Assembly (NCBI RefSeq): GCF_011068285.1
Contig: NZ_CP049616.1
Coordinates: 372,001-436,000 of the forward strand
Direction: 5' to 3'
Length of the DNA: 64,000 bases
Source of the DNA: Flagellimonas oceani
Lineage (GTDB): Bacteria > Bacteroidota > Bacteroidia > Flavobacteriales > Flavobacteriaceae
The notes under the pieces were generated by a model. That model made no database searches. It was not told the DNA's origin and was given only the letters and a program-made list of their open reading frames with translations. A program made the position numbers and the translations under genes. Below, in pieces: positions 18,601 through 27,220 of this stretch (the first letter of the stretch is position 1; the number at the start of each line of letters is the position of its first letter).

Positions 18601-18608
18601 TACATTTG
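18601..18608 (+). promoter_or_regulatory. Probable -7 element for the secreted protein at 18637
   Basis: TACATTTG matches TAnnTTTG and lies 28 bases before the start codon. A -33 TTG is not seen at the usual distance. Confidence 0.4.
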
Positions 18609-18636
18609 TACTGTAATCTTAAAAAAACGAAATGTT

Positions 18637-19014
18637 ATGAAAGTAGTAAAGAATCTAACAGTAGCGGCGGCCCTTTTGATAAGTGCAATTGGGATGGCCA
18701 ATGGAACCACAACCGATTTTGGCAAAAAAGTTGTTGCCAAGTACGAAGTTGAAAAGAATTTGGTAAAAGTAAACCTTGATCCTGTATTCGTAAGAAAAGG
18801 TCAGAAAATTATGATGAACCTTTTGAACGTTTCCAAAGGAAAGGTGCTTTTGAAAGTATACGATAGCGAGGACAGACTTGTTTTTGACGAAGCTATCGAT
18901 GGTGATATCGTAGTTGAAAAAGCATTCAACTTTGAAAAAGCCTTTAAAGATGAATATACCATTGTTGTAGTGGACAAATTTGGAACCTACAAAGAAACTA
19001 TGGTAGTAAGATAG
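18637..19014 (+). CDS. Small secreted protein of unknown function
   Basis: The 125-residue product starts at the ATG at 18637, giving MKVVKNLTVAAALLISAIGMANG, a good signal peptide. The mature part is a single beta-rich domain with alternating hydrophobic residues, including VLLKVYDSEDRLVFDEAI and a strand near EYTIVVVDK. It resembles the compact Ig-like or C-terminal strand domains common in Bacteroidota secreted proteins. There is no T9SS sorting motif that I can defend. It has its own promoter and terminator. Function unknown. Confidence 0.8.
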   Translation: MKVVKNLTVAAALLISAIGMANGTTTDFGKKVVAKYEVEKNLVKVNLDPVFVRKGQKIMMNLLNVSKGKVLLKVYDSEDRLVFDEAIDGDIVVEKAFNFEKAFKDEYTIVVVDKFGTYKETMVVR

Positions 19015-19041
19015 TTTGTTTAGTTAATTTTTATGTGCATT

Positions 19042-19066
19042 GGGGGTCGAGAGGCCCCCTTTTTTT
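19042..19066 (+). terminator. Rho-independent terminator after the small secreted protein
   Basis: Stem GGGGGTC / GGCCCCC (one G-T pair) with loop GAGA, followed by seven T residues. It touches the stop codon of the convergent MOSC gene. Confidence 0.85.
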
Positions 19067-19697
19067 ATGCCCATTTTTCAAGTTTTTTCCTTTTGCTCTC
19101 GGGGAGCGCTTCATTGTTCAGGGCCCAACTTAGAACATCTTTATCTTTCGTTTTGGCAAAAAGGAGGGTGTAGAACGCCTTGACCGTCAAGGGATTTTTT
19201 GATTCCTCCACCAGCTCCATGGTATCGCCAACACTGACCTTTCCAGGTTCCAGAACGCGAACATAGGTGCCGGGAAATCCATGATCAATAAATTGCTTCA
19301 GGATATCTTGGTCGTTAAACCGGATGCCCAATTTATAACAAGGTTCCCTTGGTTGGGTTATTTGCACCATCGCCCCACCTAATTTATAGATACTTCCTAT
19401 CCTTAATTGTGATTCGTCCAATCCCTCAAGGGTCAAATTTTCCCCGAACATGCCCCAGTCCCAATCCAAAAGGGGATATTTCTTTTTCCAGTAAGGATAA
19501 TTGTCCGCAGAAAATAAATAACAGGCCTTGTATATGCCACCGTGGAATCTTCGGTCCACAACGGAATCGTCCTTTACATCTTCCGTATCCAAAAAAAGTG
19601 GTTCTTCAACAGGGTATTTGTAGATGCCCGTCAATGTTTCTTTGCCGTTCCAAACAATTTTGGTGGGCTTACCGAGGTTGGTGGAGATAACTTTCAT
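19065..19697 (-). CDS. MOSC domain-containing protein (YiiM-like)
   Basis: The 210-residue product is one MOSC beta-barrel. The opening ISTNLGKP, the block HGGIYKACYLFS, WGMFGENLTL and the Cys in PREPCYKLGIRF are the family landmarks, the Cys being the presumed metal-sulfur or substrate site. YiiM-like MOSC proteins reduce N-hydroxylated compounds with molybdenum cofactor in some bacteria; whether this one does is inference. It shares the minus strand with the DUF6249 gene, but a terminator separates them. Confidence 0.92.
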   Translation of the reverse strand: MKVISTNLGKPTKIVWNGKETLTGIYKYPVEEPLFLDTEDVKDDSVVDRRFHGGIYKACYLFSADNYPYWKKKYPLLDWDWGMFGENLTLEGLDESQLRIGSIYKLGGAMVQITQPREPCYKLGIRFNDQDILKQFIDHGFPGTYVRVLEPGKVSVGDTMELVEESKNPLTVKAFYTLLFAKTKDKDVLSWALNNEALPESKRKKLEKWA

Positions 19698-19708
19698 AAT
19701 GGCAAGTT

Positions 19709-19736
19709 ATAAAAAACCACCGCTTGTGGCGGTGGT
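19709..19736 (-). terminator. Rho-independent terminator after the DUF6249 gene
   Basis: On the minus strand the stem ACCACCGC / GCGGTGGT with a 5-base loop is followed by six T residues, between the stop of the DUF6249 gene and the start of the MOSC gene. Confidence 0.85.
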
Positions 19737-19764
19737 CGGTGGTTTAAATTTGATGTGGAAAATG

Positions 19765-20118
19765 TTAATCTTCCTTTTCCAGTTTCTTGGTCATGGTAAA
19801 GCCTGCAAATAGACCAAGCCCGGCCATCATAAAGATGGTGCCAGGATAAGCGACTTCCTCGTCCACGCCCAAACTGTAGTGCAATATGGAGGCAATAAAA
19901 ATGGCAGCTCCAATACCCATGAGCAACAAGGCCAGGTTTAGGATGATGATTTTCCAAATTGGTGCAGTACCGTTTCTTTTTCCCCTTACAAAAATACTGG
20001 CATCGGCCCCTTTTTCAATTAAGGCCAAGCGTTCTTTGTTCCTAGTTGAGAAATAGAGATATGCAATGGCAAAAATGACTCCGAAAATAATTGGTAAAAT
20101 GATTACTTCTGATCCCAT
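19765..20118 (-). CDS. DUF6249 domain-containing membrane protein
   Basis: The 117-residue protein has an N-terminal helix (ILPIIFGVIFAIAYLYF), then a short cytoplasmic segment with RLALIEKGAD, and two further helices. The last helix precedes a charged tail. The helix-RLALIEKGAD-helix pattern is that of the DUF6249 family, found next to ECF sigma factors in many Bacteroidota. Here an ECF sigma gene starts 135 bases away in the opposite direction. The role is unknown. Confidence 0.85.
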   Translation of the reverse strand: MGSEVIILPIIFGVIFAIAYLYFSTRNKERLALIEKGADASIFVRGKRNGTAPIWKIIILNLALLLMGIGAAIFIASILHYSLGVDEEVAYPGTIFMMAGLGLFAGFTMTKKLEKED

Positions 20119-20253
20119 AACTGTTCGTTTTAATGATTATTCGTAATTTTTTTGTTCATAAGCTATGACGACGGTTTTTACGGTCAGGTTACATAATTTC
20201 AAAAAAATAATTTTTTGTGTAACCTAAACGGTGCTTCTGGCGTCCAATGTACA

Positions 20254-20832
20254 ATGCTGACCAACAAGGAAAATCAACTCATCTCGGAAATACGCAGGGG
20301 AAACACCCGCGCGTTCTCCGATTTGGTGGATACCTACAAGGATTTGGTTTTTACGCTGTCCTTAAGAATGTTGGGAAATCGGGAGGAGGCCGAGGAAGTT
20401 GCACAAGATGTATTTATTAAGGTATACAACTCCTTGCCCAACTTTAAAGGTGATTCAAAGTTGTCCACATGGATCTATAAAATTGCTTACAATGCCTGTT
20501 TGGACAGGCTAAAAAAAGTAAAAAAGCAACGAATCCATTTGGATATGGAGCATGCGGATAGGATTGATTATGCCGACCTGGATACGGCATTTCATAAAAT
20601 GGTAGCGGTGGAACGAAGCGAATTAATAGCAGAATGTCTATCTAAACTATCGGCAGAAGATGCAGGTGTCCTTACTTTGTTCTATCTTGAGGAAAAGAAC
20701 CTGCAGGAAATAGAAAAAGCGACCAACCTTCCGGTGAATACGGTAAAGGTAAGGTTGTTCCGGGCCAGAAAGCGATTGGCCGGTATTATGGATAGGAGTT
20801 TGAACAAAGAAATATTTCAGAGCAATGGATAA
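20254..20832 (+). CDS. ECF-type RNA polymerase sigma factor
   Basis: The 192-residue product starts at ATG 20254 (MLTNKENQLI). Sigma region 2 lies at about 20-90 (DLVDTYKDLVFTL, REEAEEVAQDVFIKVY) and region 4 at about 125-180 (SAEDAGVLTLFYLEEKNLQE and the recognition helix around NTVKVRLFRAR). It should direct RNA polymerase to a small regulon. The next gene overlaps by 8 bases and encodes a membrane protein in the position where an anti-sigma factor normally sits. DUF6249 is divergent. Confidence 0.93.
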   Translation: MLTNKENQLISEIRRGNTRAFSDLVDTYKDLVFTLSLRMLGNREEAEEVAQDVFIKVYNSLPNFKGDSKLSTWIYKIAYNACLDRLKKVKKQRIHLDMEHADRIDYADLDTAFHKMVAVERSELIAECLSKLSAEDAGVLTLFYLEEKNLQEIEKATNLPVNTVKVRLFRARKRLAGIMDRSLNKEIFQSNG

Positions 20833-21235
20833 GTATGATGATAAAAATTTGGAGGCGTTTGTAGATAGGATCATGGAAGAAGCTCCTGTGGAGTCTCCTT
20901 CCATCGATTTTACCAAAAATGTGATGCAGCGACTTGAGGTAGAAGCGCCACAACATGTTTTTGAATACAAACCCATACTATCGGGCAGGGTGCTGTCCTT
21001 AGGCTTTGTTGCTTTTGTGGCATTGGTGTTCCTATTGGGTTCACAATTGGGTGTGGACAATGGCCAAGGCTGGTTCAAAAATATGGATATGGAAAATTGG
21101 TTTCATACCAATTGGAGCTGGATGGCGGATTACAGTACCTCCAAAACCATGGTGTATGCCTTTATTTTTCTAGGACTGATGTTTTTTGTGCAAGTGCCTT
21201 GGTTGAAAAGGTATTTGGATAAAAGTGTTTTTTAA
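20825..21235 (+). CDS. Two-helix membrane protein coupled to the sigma factor; possible anti-sigma factor
   Basis: The 136-residue product has an acidic N-terminal part of about 55 residues, a hydrophobic helix (VLSLGFVAFVALVFLLG), a Trp-rich loop predicted outside the membrane, and a second helix near the C-terminus. It overlaps the sigma gene by 8 bases. Position and topology suggest an anti-sigma factor holding the sigma factor at the membrane, but I see no RskA or zinc anti-sigma motif. Its stop overlaps that of the convergent DoxX gene by four bases. Confidence 0.75.
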   Translation: MDKYDDKNLEAFVDRIMEEAPVESPSIDFTKNVMQRLEVEAPQHVFEYKPILSGRVLSLGFVAFVALVFLLGSQLGVDNGQGWFKNMDMENWFHTNWSWMADYSTSKTMVYAFIFLGLMFFVQVPWLKRYLDKSVF

Positions 21236-21588
21236 ATGTAAGCGTAATAATACGCCCAATACATCAAAAAGAATTGCAGTGGAATCCGAAGAACCAAAAT
21301 CCATTTGGGAATTCCGGCGGATGCTTTTTCGCCCGAAAGCATATAAAAATGTACCGATAAAAATATGCCCAACATTAAAATGATGCCGAAAGTGCTCAAT
21401 TTTCGGGTAGCATCAAAACATACGCCTATCCCCAATACAATTTCTGCGATTCCGCTCAAATAGACCAGAAGCCTGTGGTCGGGCAGGTACATGGGCATAA
21501 TGCGCATATACATTTTAGGTTTTATAAAATGCATTAAACCAGCAAAAATGTACATTCCCGCCATTACATATAGATGCCATGGAGCCAT
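21232..21588 (-). CDS. DoxX family membrane protein
   Basis: The 118-residue product has four predicted helices. The family pattern GMYIFAGLMHFIKP near the N-terminus, LSGIAEIVLGIG in the second helix, and a short basic connection before the third helix all fit the DoxX/MauE-like family. The function in this organism is unknown. It ends within the stop region of the gene on the other strand and begins 5 bases after the stop of the upstream membrane protein gene, so those two are probably co-transcribed. Confidence 0.87.
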   Translation of the reverse strand: MAPWHLYVMAGMYIFAGLMHFIKPKMYMRIMPMYLPDHRLLVYLSGIAEIVLGIGVCFDATRKLSTFGIILMLGIFLSVHFYMLSGEKASAGIPKWILVLRIPLQFFLMYWAYYYAYI

Positions 21589-21593
21589 AAACC

Positions 21594-22934
21594 TTAATTT
21601 TTAAAAAACCAAAACGGTAAGATAACATCTGTAACGGTCACAACCGCATCTTTTTCGTTTCTTTTTCGTCTTAGCCGTAATAGATGTTTGCCCTCCTCAA
21701 GGTCCGAAATATTGAGATATGTCTCGAATCCAAGGATATTATTGATTCCCGTGGTCAGGATAAAATCTTCGTCCATATCCAGGCTATCGATTTGGAAAGC
21801 ATGCGTTTCATTAAAGGTTCTTAAATACCTCTTGCGTATACTGTCTTTTTGGCGTGCACTGGTAATCTGGTCGTTCCAATTGGTGGTGACCTTCATACTG
21901 GTGGATAATCCCCGCCTGTCTATTTCCGGTCTCAGGGAATCATTGTAGGCGAAAATCCGGTTCTCCAGATTCTCGGAAAAGGGTACGAAAACCTGCAAAA
22001 AGGGTTTATTGATCACCTTGGACGGAATCACCATGTGACCAGGGAAATCACCATCTTCCGTAAGCATGTCCGCATAGTTTTCCTTGTTGGCAAAAGTACT
22101 TGAAGACCTTTGGTCCTTATCCAGATAATTGGAGCTACGGTACTCCAAACTGGTCATCATCAATATGGCAATATAAATTGGGACCAAGAGCAAAATAAGC
22201 CTTCTTCCAAACCGGTTGTCCAAAAAATTATAGACCAAGGGCCTATATAAAAAGGAAAGTGTCAAAAAGCTGAAAACCCAATAGATTGGAAAGTAGATCC
22301 GTGATATCCATTTTTTCTTTTTGAGCCAACCTTGTGTCAAAAAGTCGATAAAGGTCAAGATCATGCCCGTAATGATAAAAACTATCAGTACGGAACCGAG
22401 AGTAATGGCCACCCCTTCGTTCAAGTGGTCACTTTCAAGAATAAAATTGACCACCAATACGATGGATAATATAATCATCGTCATGGCCAGCACATAGAAG
22501 ATCAATAAGAACGAAATGGCAAATAGAACACTGCAATAATTCTCAAGATTGGCAATATACCGGTCAAAGGAGACGATGCGTTTTTGAAGGTATTTGGTAA
22601 AGCGCTCGGAGTAACGAAGCTTTTCAAATTCTATATCGCCGGAGACATACCGAAGGCCCAAGGAACCTATCCAAAGGCCACGAAGAATTACGTGGAGCAA
22701 TAGATTGAACAATAATATGGAACAGGAAATTTGAAGGATGAGGTAAACCACGAACCGATAAATTTGTTGCTCGTTCTCTGCGTTCACCATTTCAATACGA
22801 AGCGGTTCATAGGCGGTGAACAGTCCAAAAATCGCAAAACCTGAGATAATCAGTTCCAGTTCCCAGCTTTGCTGCTGTAGCGAGTCCAGTAGTTTTTTAA
22901 ATGAGGGACTGTTATAATCGTTGTTCGCGCCCAC
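21594..22934 (-). CDS. Six-helix membrane protein of unknown function with a soluble C-terminal domain
   Basis: The 446-residue product begins with GTG at 22934 (MGANNDYNSP). About six hydrophobic segments lie between residues 15 and 275, followed by roughly 165 polar residues with no transmembrane segment. The motif QQSWELELIISGF occurs before the first helix. I do not recognise a family with an established role. It lies 94 bases downstream of htpG on the same strand but is separated from it by a terminator, and the DoxX gene follows after 5 bases. Confidence 0.8.
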   Translation of the reverse strand: MGANNDYNSPSFKKLLDSLQQQSWELELIISGFAIFGLFTAYEPLRIEMVNAENEQQIYRFVVYLILQISCSILLFNLLLHVILRGLWIGSLGLRYVSGDIEFEKLRYSERFTKYLQKRIVSFDRYIANLENYCSVLFAISFLLIFYVLAMTMIILSIVLVVNFILESDHLNEGVAITLGSVLIVFIITGMILTFIDFLTQGWLKKKKWISRIYFPIYWVFSFLTLSFLYRPLVYNFLDNRFGRRLILLLVPIYIAILMMTSLEYRSSNYLDKDQRSSSTFANKENYADMLTEDGDFPGHMVIPSKVINKPFLQVFVPFSENLENRIFAYNDSLRPEIDRRGLSTSMKVTTNWNDQITSARQKDSIRKRYLRTFNETHAFQIDSLDMDEDFILTTGINNILGFETYLNISDLEEGKHLLRLRRKRNEKDAVVTVTDVILPFWFFKN

Positions 22935-22976
22935 GGTCTTTGATCGGTTTGTACATCCAATATAGGCATAAAATGC

Positions 22977-23003
22977 AAAAACCGCTCAAAATGAGCGGTT
23001 TTG
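22977..23003 (-). terminator. Rho-independent terminator after htpG
   Basis: On the minus strand, stem AACCGCTCA / TGAGCGGTT with loop TTT, followed by T residues, 25 bases after the htpG stop codon. Confidence 0.87.
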
Positions 23004-23028
23004 CGTTGTCGATTATAAAAAGTTAGGA

Positions 23029-24915
23029 TCACTTGATCATCTCGTAGCTCCTTGCAATAAAGTTGGTAAGCTCTTCACCTTTTAACAATCCTTTGGAAAG
23101 GCGTGCCAAATCCAACGACTGATTGATCAGCCTTTCGCGCTTTTTAGCGGTCTTGGTATTTAGTATTTCACTTACCAGTTCGTGATTGGTGTTCACGATA
23201 AGGTTGTACATTTCGGGCATATTTCCCATTCCGAACATGCCTCCGCCACCAGTACGCTGCATCTCTTTCATACGTCGCATAAATTCCGGCTCGGTAATAA
23301 TAAACGGCGATGCACTGCTTTCCATGGCCTCCAATTGAATGGTATATCCTTTATCGGAAATTACTTTTTCTAAATCAGCCTTTAGGCTGTCTTTTTCCTC
23401 ATCGGACAATTTGGAAATGGCCGTATCCTCTTTTTTGATGAGGTTGTCCACATGATCGGCATCCACCCGTACAAAGGATAGGTTCTCTTTGGAGGTTTCC
23501 AGTTTTTGCATCAAGTGTGGCACGATCGGGGAATCCAACAAGAGGATTTCGTACCCTTTTTTCTTGGCAGCTTCAATATAGCTGTGCTGTGCATCTTTGT
23601 CGGAAGCATAAAGCACGACCAACTTATCATCCTTATCGGTCTGATTGTCCTTGATCTTGGCTTCCAGTTCTTCAAACGTATAGTAATTGCCATCAATGGT
23701 AGGGTAAAGTGCAAATTTGTCCGCCTTTTCAAAGAATTTATCTTCGGATAGCATTCCGTACTCTATCACTACTTTGATATCGTTCCACTTCTGTTCAAAA
23801 TCCTCACGGTTGTTTTTGAAGAGCGAAGTCAATTTGTCCGCAACCTTTCTGGTAATGTAGGAGGAAATCTTCTTCACGGCTCCATCCGCCTGAAGATATG
23901 AACGAGATACGTTCAATGGAATGTCCGGAGAGTCTATGACCCCTTTTAACATCGTCAAGAATTCGGGAACAATGCCTTCCACATTGTCCGTTACGAACAC
24001 TTGGTTCTGGTACAATTGGATTTTATCCTTTTGTATGCTGAGGTCGTTCGTCAACTTTGGGAAATATAGGATACCCGTTAAGTTGAAGGGATAATCCACG
24101 TTTAGGTGAATATGGAACAAAGGTTCCTCGAACTGCATCGGGTAAAGTTCCCTGTAAAAGCTTTTGTAATCAGCCTCCTCTAGATCTGCAGGTTGTTTGG
24201 TCCAAGCGGGATTCGGATTGTTGATGATGTCGTCCACCTCCTTAGTTGGTGCCGGTTCGTCCTCTTTGGCTCCTTCCGGTTTTGGAAGCGTTTCCGTTTT
24301 TGTCCCGAACTTGATCGGAATGGGCATAAACTTGTTGTACTTCACCAAAAGCTCACGGATTTTGGTTTTCTCCAAAAACTCCGTGGAATCTTCTGCAATA
24401 TGAAGTATGATTTCGGTGCCTCTCTCGGTTTTGTCGCTGGGTTCAATGGTGAATTCTGGGGAACCATCACAGGTCCAGTGTACCGCTGGCTCTTCTTTAT
24501 GGCTCTTTGTAATGATCTCCACTTTTTCGGCGACCATAAAGGCCGAATAGAAACCAAGTCCAAAATGCCCGATGATCCCGGCATCTTTCCCGGTATCCTT
24601 GTATTTGTCCAAAAATTCTTCGGCACCGGAAAAAGCCACTTCGTTAATGTACTTTTTCACTTCCTCCTCGGTCATCCCGATTCCTTGGTCCAAAATATGA
24701 ATGCGTTTGTTCTCCTTGTCCACTTTAACCTCAATTACTGGGTTGCCATATTCAACTGTAGCTTCGCCAATTGAGGTAAGGTGCTTTAATTTTAGTGTTG
24801 CATCCGTAGCGTTGGAAATAAGCTCCCTCAAGAAAATTTCGTGATCACTGTATAGAAACTTTTTGATCAGAGGGAAAATGTTCTCTACTGAAACATTGAT
24901 TTTACCTGTAGCCAT
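23029..24915 (-). CDS. htpG: Molecular chaperone HtpG (Hsp90 family)
   Basis: The 628-residue protein is full length for bacterial Hsp90. The N-terminal GHKL ATPase domain (about 1-235) shows FLRELISNATDA, LDQGIGMT and GHFGLGFYSAFMVA. The middle domain follows at about 240-500, with LNVSRSYLQAD around the catalytic Arg region, and then the C-terminal dimerisation domain. It is a cytoplasmic ATP-dependent chaperone. It appears to be transcribed alone, with a terminator after it and a 315-bp region upstream. Confidence 0.97.
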   Translation of the reverse strand: MATGKINVSVENIFPLIKKFLYSDHEIFLRELISNATDATLKLKHLTSIGEATVEYGNPVIEVKVDKENKRIHILDQGIGMTEEEVKKYINEVAFSGAEEFLDKYKDTGKDAGIIGHFGLGFYSAFMVAEKVEIITKSHKEEPAVHWTCDGSPEFTIEPSDKTERGTEIILHIAEDSTEFLEKTKIRELLVKYNKFMPIPIKFGTKTETLPKPEGAKEDEPAPTKEVDDIINNPNPAWTKQPADLEEADYKSFYRELYPMQFEEPLFHIHLNVDYPFNLTGILYFPKLTNDLSIQKDKIQLYQNQVFVTDNVEGIVPEFLTMLKGVIDSPDIPLNVSRSYLQADGAVKKISSYITRKVADKLTSLFKNNREDFEQKWNDIKVVIEYGMLSEDKFFEKADKFALYPTIDGNYYTFEELEAKIKDNQTDKDDKLVVLYASDKDAQHSYIEAAKKKGYEILLLDSPIVPHLMQKLETSKENLSFVRVDADHVDNLIKKEDTAISKLSDEEKDSLKADLEKVISDKGYTIQLEAMESSASPFIITEPEFMRRMKEMQRTGGGGMFGMGNMPEMYNLIVNTNHELVSEILNTKTAKKRERLINQSLDLARLSKGLLKGEELTNFIARSYEMIK

Positions 24916-25140
24916 CGTTTTGTTTTTTATTCTTTAATAGCTGATGAGTCAAAAAAAATACCATAATGCCAAATCTGACAAACTGACATTTGATAGGCCC
25001 TCCATCAATTTTAACATAACTTTGTTTATTTAATTTTTAAAAAGATTAAACAAAATGATTATATTTACAGTGTTATAGGTTAAAAATTGCTATGAGATAG
25101 TATTTCTATAACAAGTTTGTTTATTTATTGGTTAGGTTGT

Positions 25141-25172
25141 GAAAATGCACTTTCGCCAGGAAGTGCATTTTC
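25141..25172 (+). other. Perfect 12-bp inverted repeat, terminator- or operator-like
   Basis: GAAAATGCACTT and AAGTGCATTTTC are exact reverse complements with an 8-base loop, followed by CTTTAAAAAA. The trailing T run is short for a strong terminator. It could be an attenuator of a leader starting at 25017-25024, or a repressor site for the adjacent TetR-like gene. Confidence 0.5.
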
Positions 25173-25197
25173 TTTAAAAAATTAGATGATCCATCCC

Positions 25198-25205
25198 TAA
25201 CTTTG
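25198..25205 (+). promoter_or_regulatory. -7 promoter element for the TetR-aarF operon
   Basis: TAACTTTG is an exact TAnnTTTG, 25 bases before the start codon of the TetR-like gene. No clear TTG is seen at -33. Confidence 0.5.
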
Positions 25206-25230
25206 TTAACTCTTCAAAAACATCTCAAAA

Positions 25231-25887
25231 ATGGCAAATACAACTAAAACCAAAATCACCGAGGATAAAATCATAGGCTTTTTCATGGAATCTGTTTTGG
25301 AGCATGAAAAAGTGCCGGGTTCAGTATTTAAGTTCTGCAAGGAGCATGATATTAAGGAAGAAGAATTCTATGGGTTCTTTGGTTCGTTCGAATCGTTGCA
25401 ACAATCCATTTGGAACAAATTCTTCGACAACAGTTATGGGTTGATGCAAAAGAACAAGCAGTACGCATCCATGACCAACGAGGAAAAGATGCTGACATTT
25501 TTCTTCACCTTTTTTGAGAATCTGACATTGAACAGGAGCTATGTACTGTTCATAATGAAGGAACACAAGTATACCTTGGAAGGTTTAATGCAATTGAAGG
25601 GCCTTCGAAAAAGGTTCAAGGATTTCGCTTCCACGCTCATTGAGGAAAGGAACGATGAAAAACAGCATAAGATTTTTAAGTACAACGCTCCCTTGTTTGC
25701 CGAAGGCGCTTGGTTACAGTTCCTATTTATTTTAAAATTTTGGATGGAAGATGGTTCACCTGGTCTGGAAAAAACCGATATCGCCATTGAGAAATCCGTT
25801 ACTACCATATTTCAAATTTTCGAGACCACCCCTTTGGAAAAGATAGTGGACTTTGGAAAATTCCTTTACAAGGAAAAATTCGCATAG
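25231..25887 (+). CDS. TetR/AcrR-type transcriptional regulator
   Basis: The 218-residue, largely helical product has an N-terminal segment of about 60 residues that fits a TetR helix-turn-helix (KIIGFFMESVLE, then FKFCKEHDIKEEEFYGFFGSFESL). A ligand-binding helical C-terminal domain follows. The DNA-recognition helix is atypical (EEEFYGFFGS), so the call rests on overall form as well as sequence. The UbiB-like kinase gene begins 5 bases later, and this TetR-plus-AarF pairing recurs in Flavobacteriia. The protein may report on lipid or quinone state. Confidence 0.8.
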   Translation: MANTTKTKITEDKIIGFFMESVLEHEKVPGSVFKFCKEHDIKEEEFYGFFGSFESLQQSIWNKFFDNSYGLMQKNKQYASMTNEEKMLTFFFTFFENLTLNRSYVLFIMKEHKYTLEGLMQLKGLRKRFKDFASTLIEERNDEKQHKIFKYNAPLFAEGAWLQFLFILKFWMEDGSPGLEKTDIAIEKSVTTIFQIFETTPLEKIVDFGKFLYKEKFA

Positions 25888-25892
25888 CGCCC

Positions 25893-27203
25893 ATGAAAAG
25901 TTTGGATACCATTCCCACGGGGAAAATAGAACGCGCCGGAAAGCTGGTAAAGACCGGGGTGAAAATAGGCGGGAACTATGTAAAATACTACGGTAAAAAG
26001 CTAGTGGACCCGCAAACCTCCAAGGATTCCTTGGACCAAGACAATGCAGAGGATATTTACGATGGGCTTAAAAGTTTAAAGGGCAGTGCCCTTAAGGTGG
26101 CACAGATGCTCAGCATGGAGAAGAACCTCTTGCCACGGGCCTATGTGGAGAAGTTTTCCCTTTCCCAGTTCTCAGTGCCTCCGTTGTCCGCACCCTTGGT
26201 ACGCAAGACCTTCAAAAAGTATTTGGACAAATATCCCGAAGAAATTTTTGATGAGTTTGAAAAAGATTCTGTAAACGCTGCCAGCATAGGACAGGTGCAC
26301 CGTGCGGAAAAGGATGGAAAAAAATTGGCGGTCAAAATCCAATATCCAGGTGTTGCGGAAAGCATCAGTAGCGATTTGGCCTTGGTGAAGCCGGTGGCCA
26401 TTAAAATGTTCAATCTAAAGGGAAAGGACTCCGAAAAATATTTTAAAGAGGTAGAGCATAAACTTATCGAGGAGACCAATTATATTTTGGAGTTGGAGCA
26501 AAGCGATGAGATTACCAAAGCTTGTTCCGTGATTCCAAATATGGAATTTCCAAAATATTACCGAGAACTTTCAAGCGAGCGTATTTTGACGATGGATTGG
26601 ATGGAAGGAATACACTTGGGTGAATTTACCCGAACGGACTTTGATGCTGGACTTGGGAATACCCTTGGCCAGGCCCTTTGGGATTTTTACATGTTCCAGA
26701 TCCATAAATTGAGAAGGGTGCATGCAGACCCGCATCCAGGTAATTTTTTGGTAAGTGATAACGGTAAGTTGATAGCCATCGATTTTGGTTGCATCAAGCA
26801 GATTCCAGACGATTTTTATGTTCCTTATTTTGAACTGGCCAAGGAGGAGAATATCAACAATGATAAAATCTTCATGGAGAAATTGTACGAACTGGAAATC
26901 TTGACGCCAACCGACTCCGAAGAAGAACTAAAATTTTTTAAAGCGCTTTTTAAAGAAATGCTGACTATTTTCACTTCTCCTTTTCATAAAGATACTTTTG
27001 ACTTTGGCGACGAAGGGTTCTGGTCTAAAATTGCAAATCTCAGTGAACGCTATTCCAAAGACGAGCAAATCCGAAAAATGAACGGAAACAGAGGTTCCAA
27101 ACACTTTTTGTACATCAACCGCACGTTTTTTGGGCTGTACAATCTTCTTCATGACTTAAGGGCTAAAGTAGATGTGAACTCCTACAAAACATATATGGAT
27201 TGA
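25893..27203 (+). CDS. AarF/ABC1/UbiB family atypical kinase
   Basis: The 436-residue product shows the family landmarks in order: LKVAQMLS (the KxGQ motif with Ala for Gly), the Ala-rich loop NAASIGQVHRA, the Lys in AVKIQYPG, HADPHPGNFLV as catalytic loop, and IDFGCIK as metal-binding motif. Members support ubiquinone or menaquinone-linked lipid metabolism and bind or hydrolyse ATP. There is no transmembrane segment at the C-terminus. It follows the TetR-like gene by 5 bases. Confidence 0.92.
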   Translation: MKSLDTIPTGKIERAGKLVKTGVKIGGNYVKYYGKKLVDPQTSKDSLDQDNAEDIYDGLKSLKGSALKVAQMLSMEKNLLPRAYVEKFSLSQFSVPPLSAPLVRKTFKKYLDKYPEEIFDEFEKDSVNAASIGQVHRAEKDGKKLAVKIQYPGVAESISSDLALVKPVAIKMFNLKGKDSEKYFKEVEHKLIEETNYILELEQSDEITKACSVIPNMEFPKYYRELSSERILTMDWMEGIHLGEFTRTDFDAGLGNTLGQALWDFYMFQIHKLRRVHADPHPGNFLVSDNGKLIAIDFGCIKQIPDDFYVPYFELAKEENINNDKIFMEKLYELEILTPTDSEEELKFFKALFKEMLTIFTSPFHKDTFDFGDEGFWSKIANLSERYSKDEQIRKMNGNRGSKHFLYINRTFFGLYNLLHDLRAKVDVNSYKTYMD

Positions 27204-27220
27204 TTTCCTCCATTGGAAAT

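Larger units (their letters stand above)
24916..25230. other. 315-bp AT-rich region between htpG and the TetR-like gene
   Basis: It holds the divergent upstream sequences of both genes. Visible elements are two exact TAnnTTTG boxes (TAACTTTG at 25017 and 25198), a 12-base direct repeat TTTGTTTATTTA at 25021 and 25116, and a perfect 12-bp inverted repeat at 25141-25172. No protein-coding frame is seen. The arrangement could include a short transcript ending at the inverted repeat. Confidence 0.55.

Noticed and set aside
24193..24774. 193-codon plus-strand open frame opposite htpG
   Set aside because: It lies entirely within the well-conserved htpG coding sequence, and its translation shows no recognisable protein.
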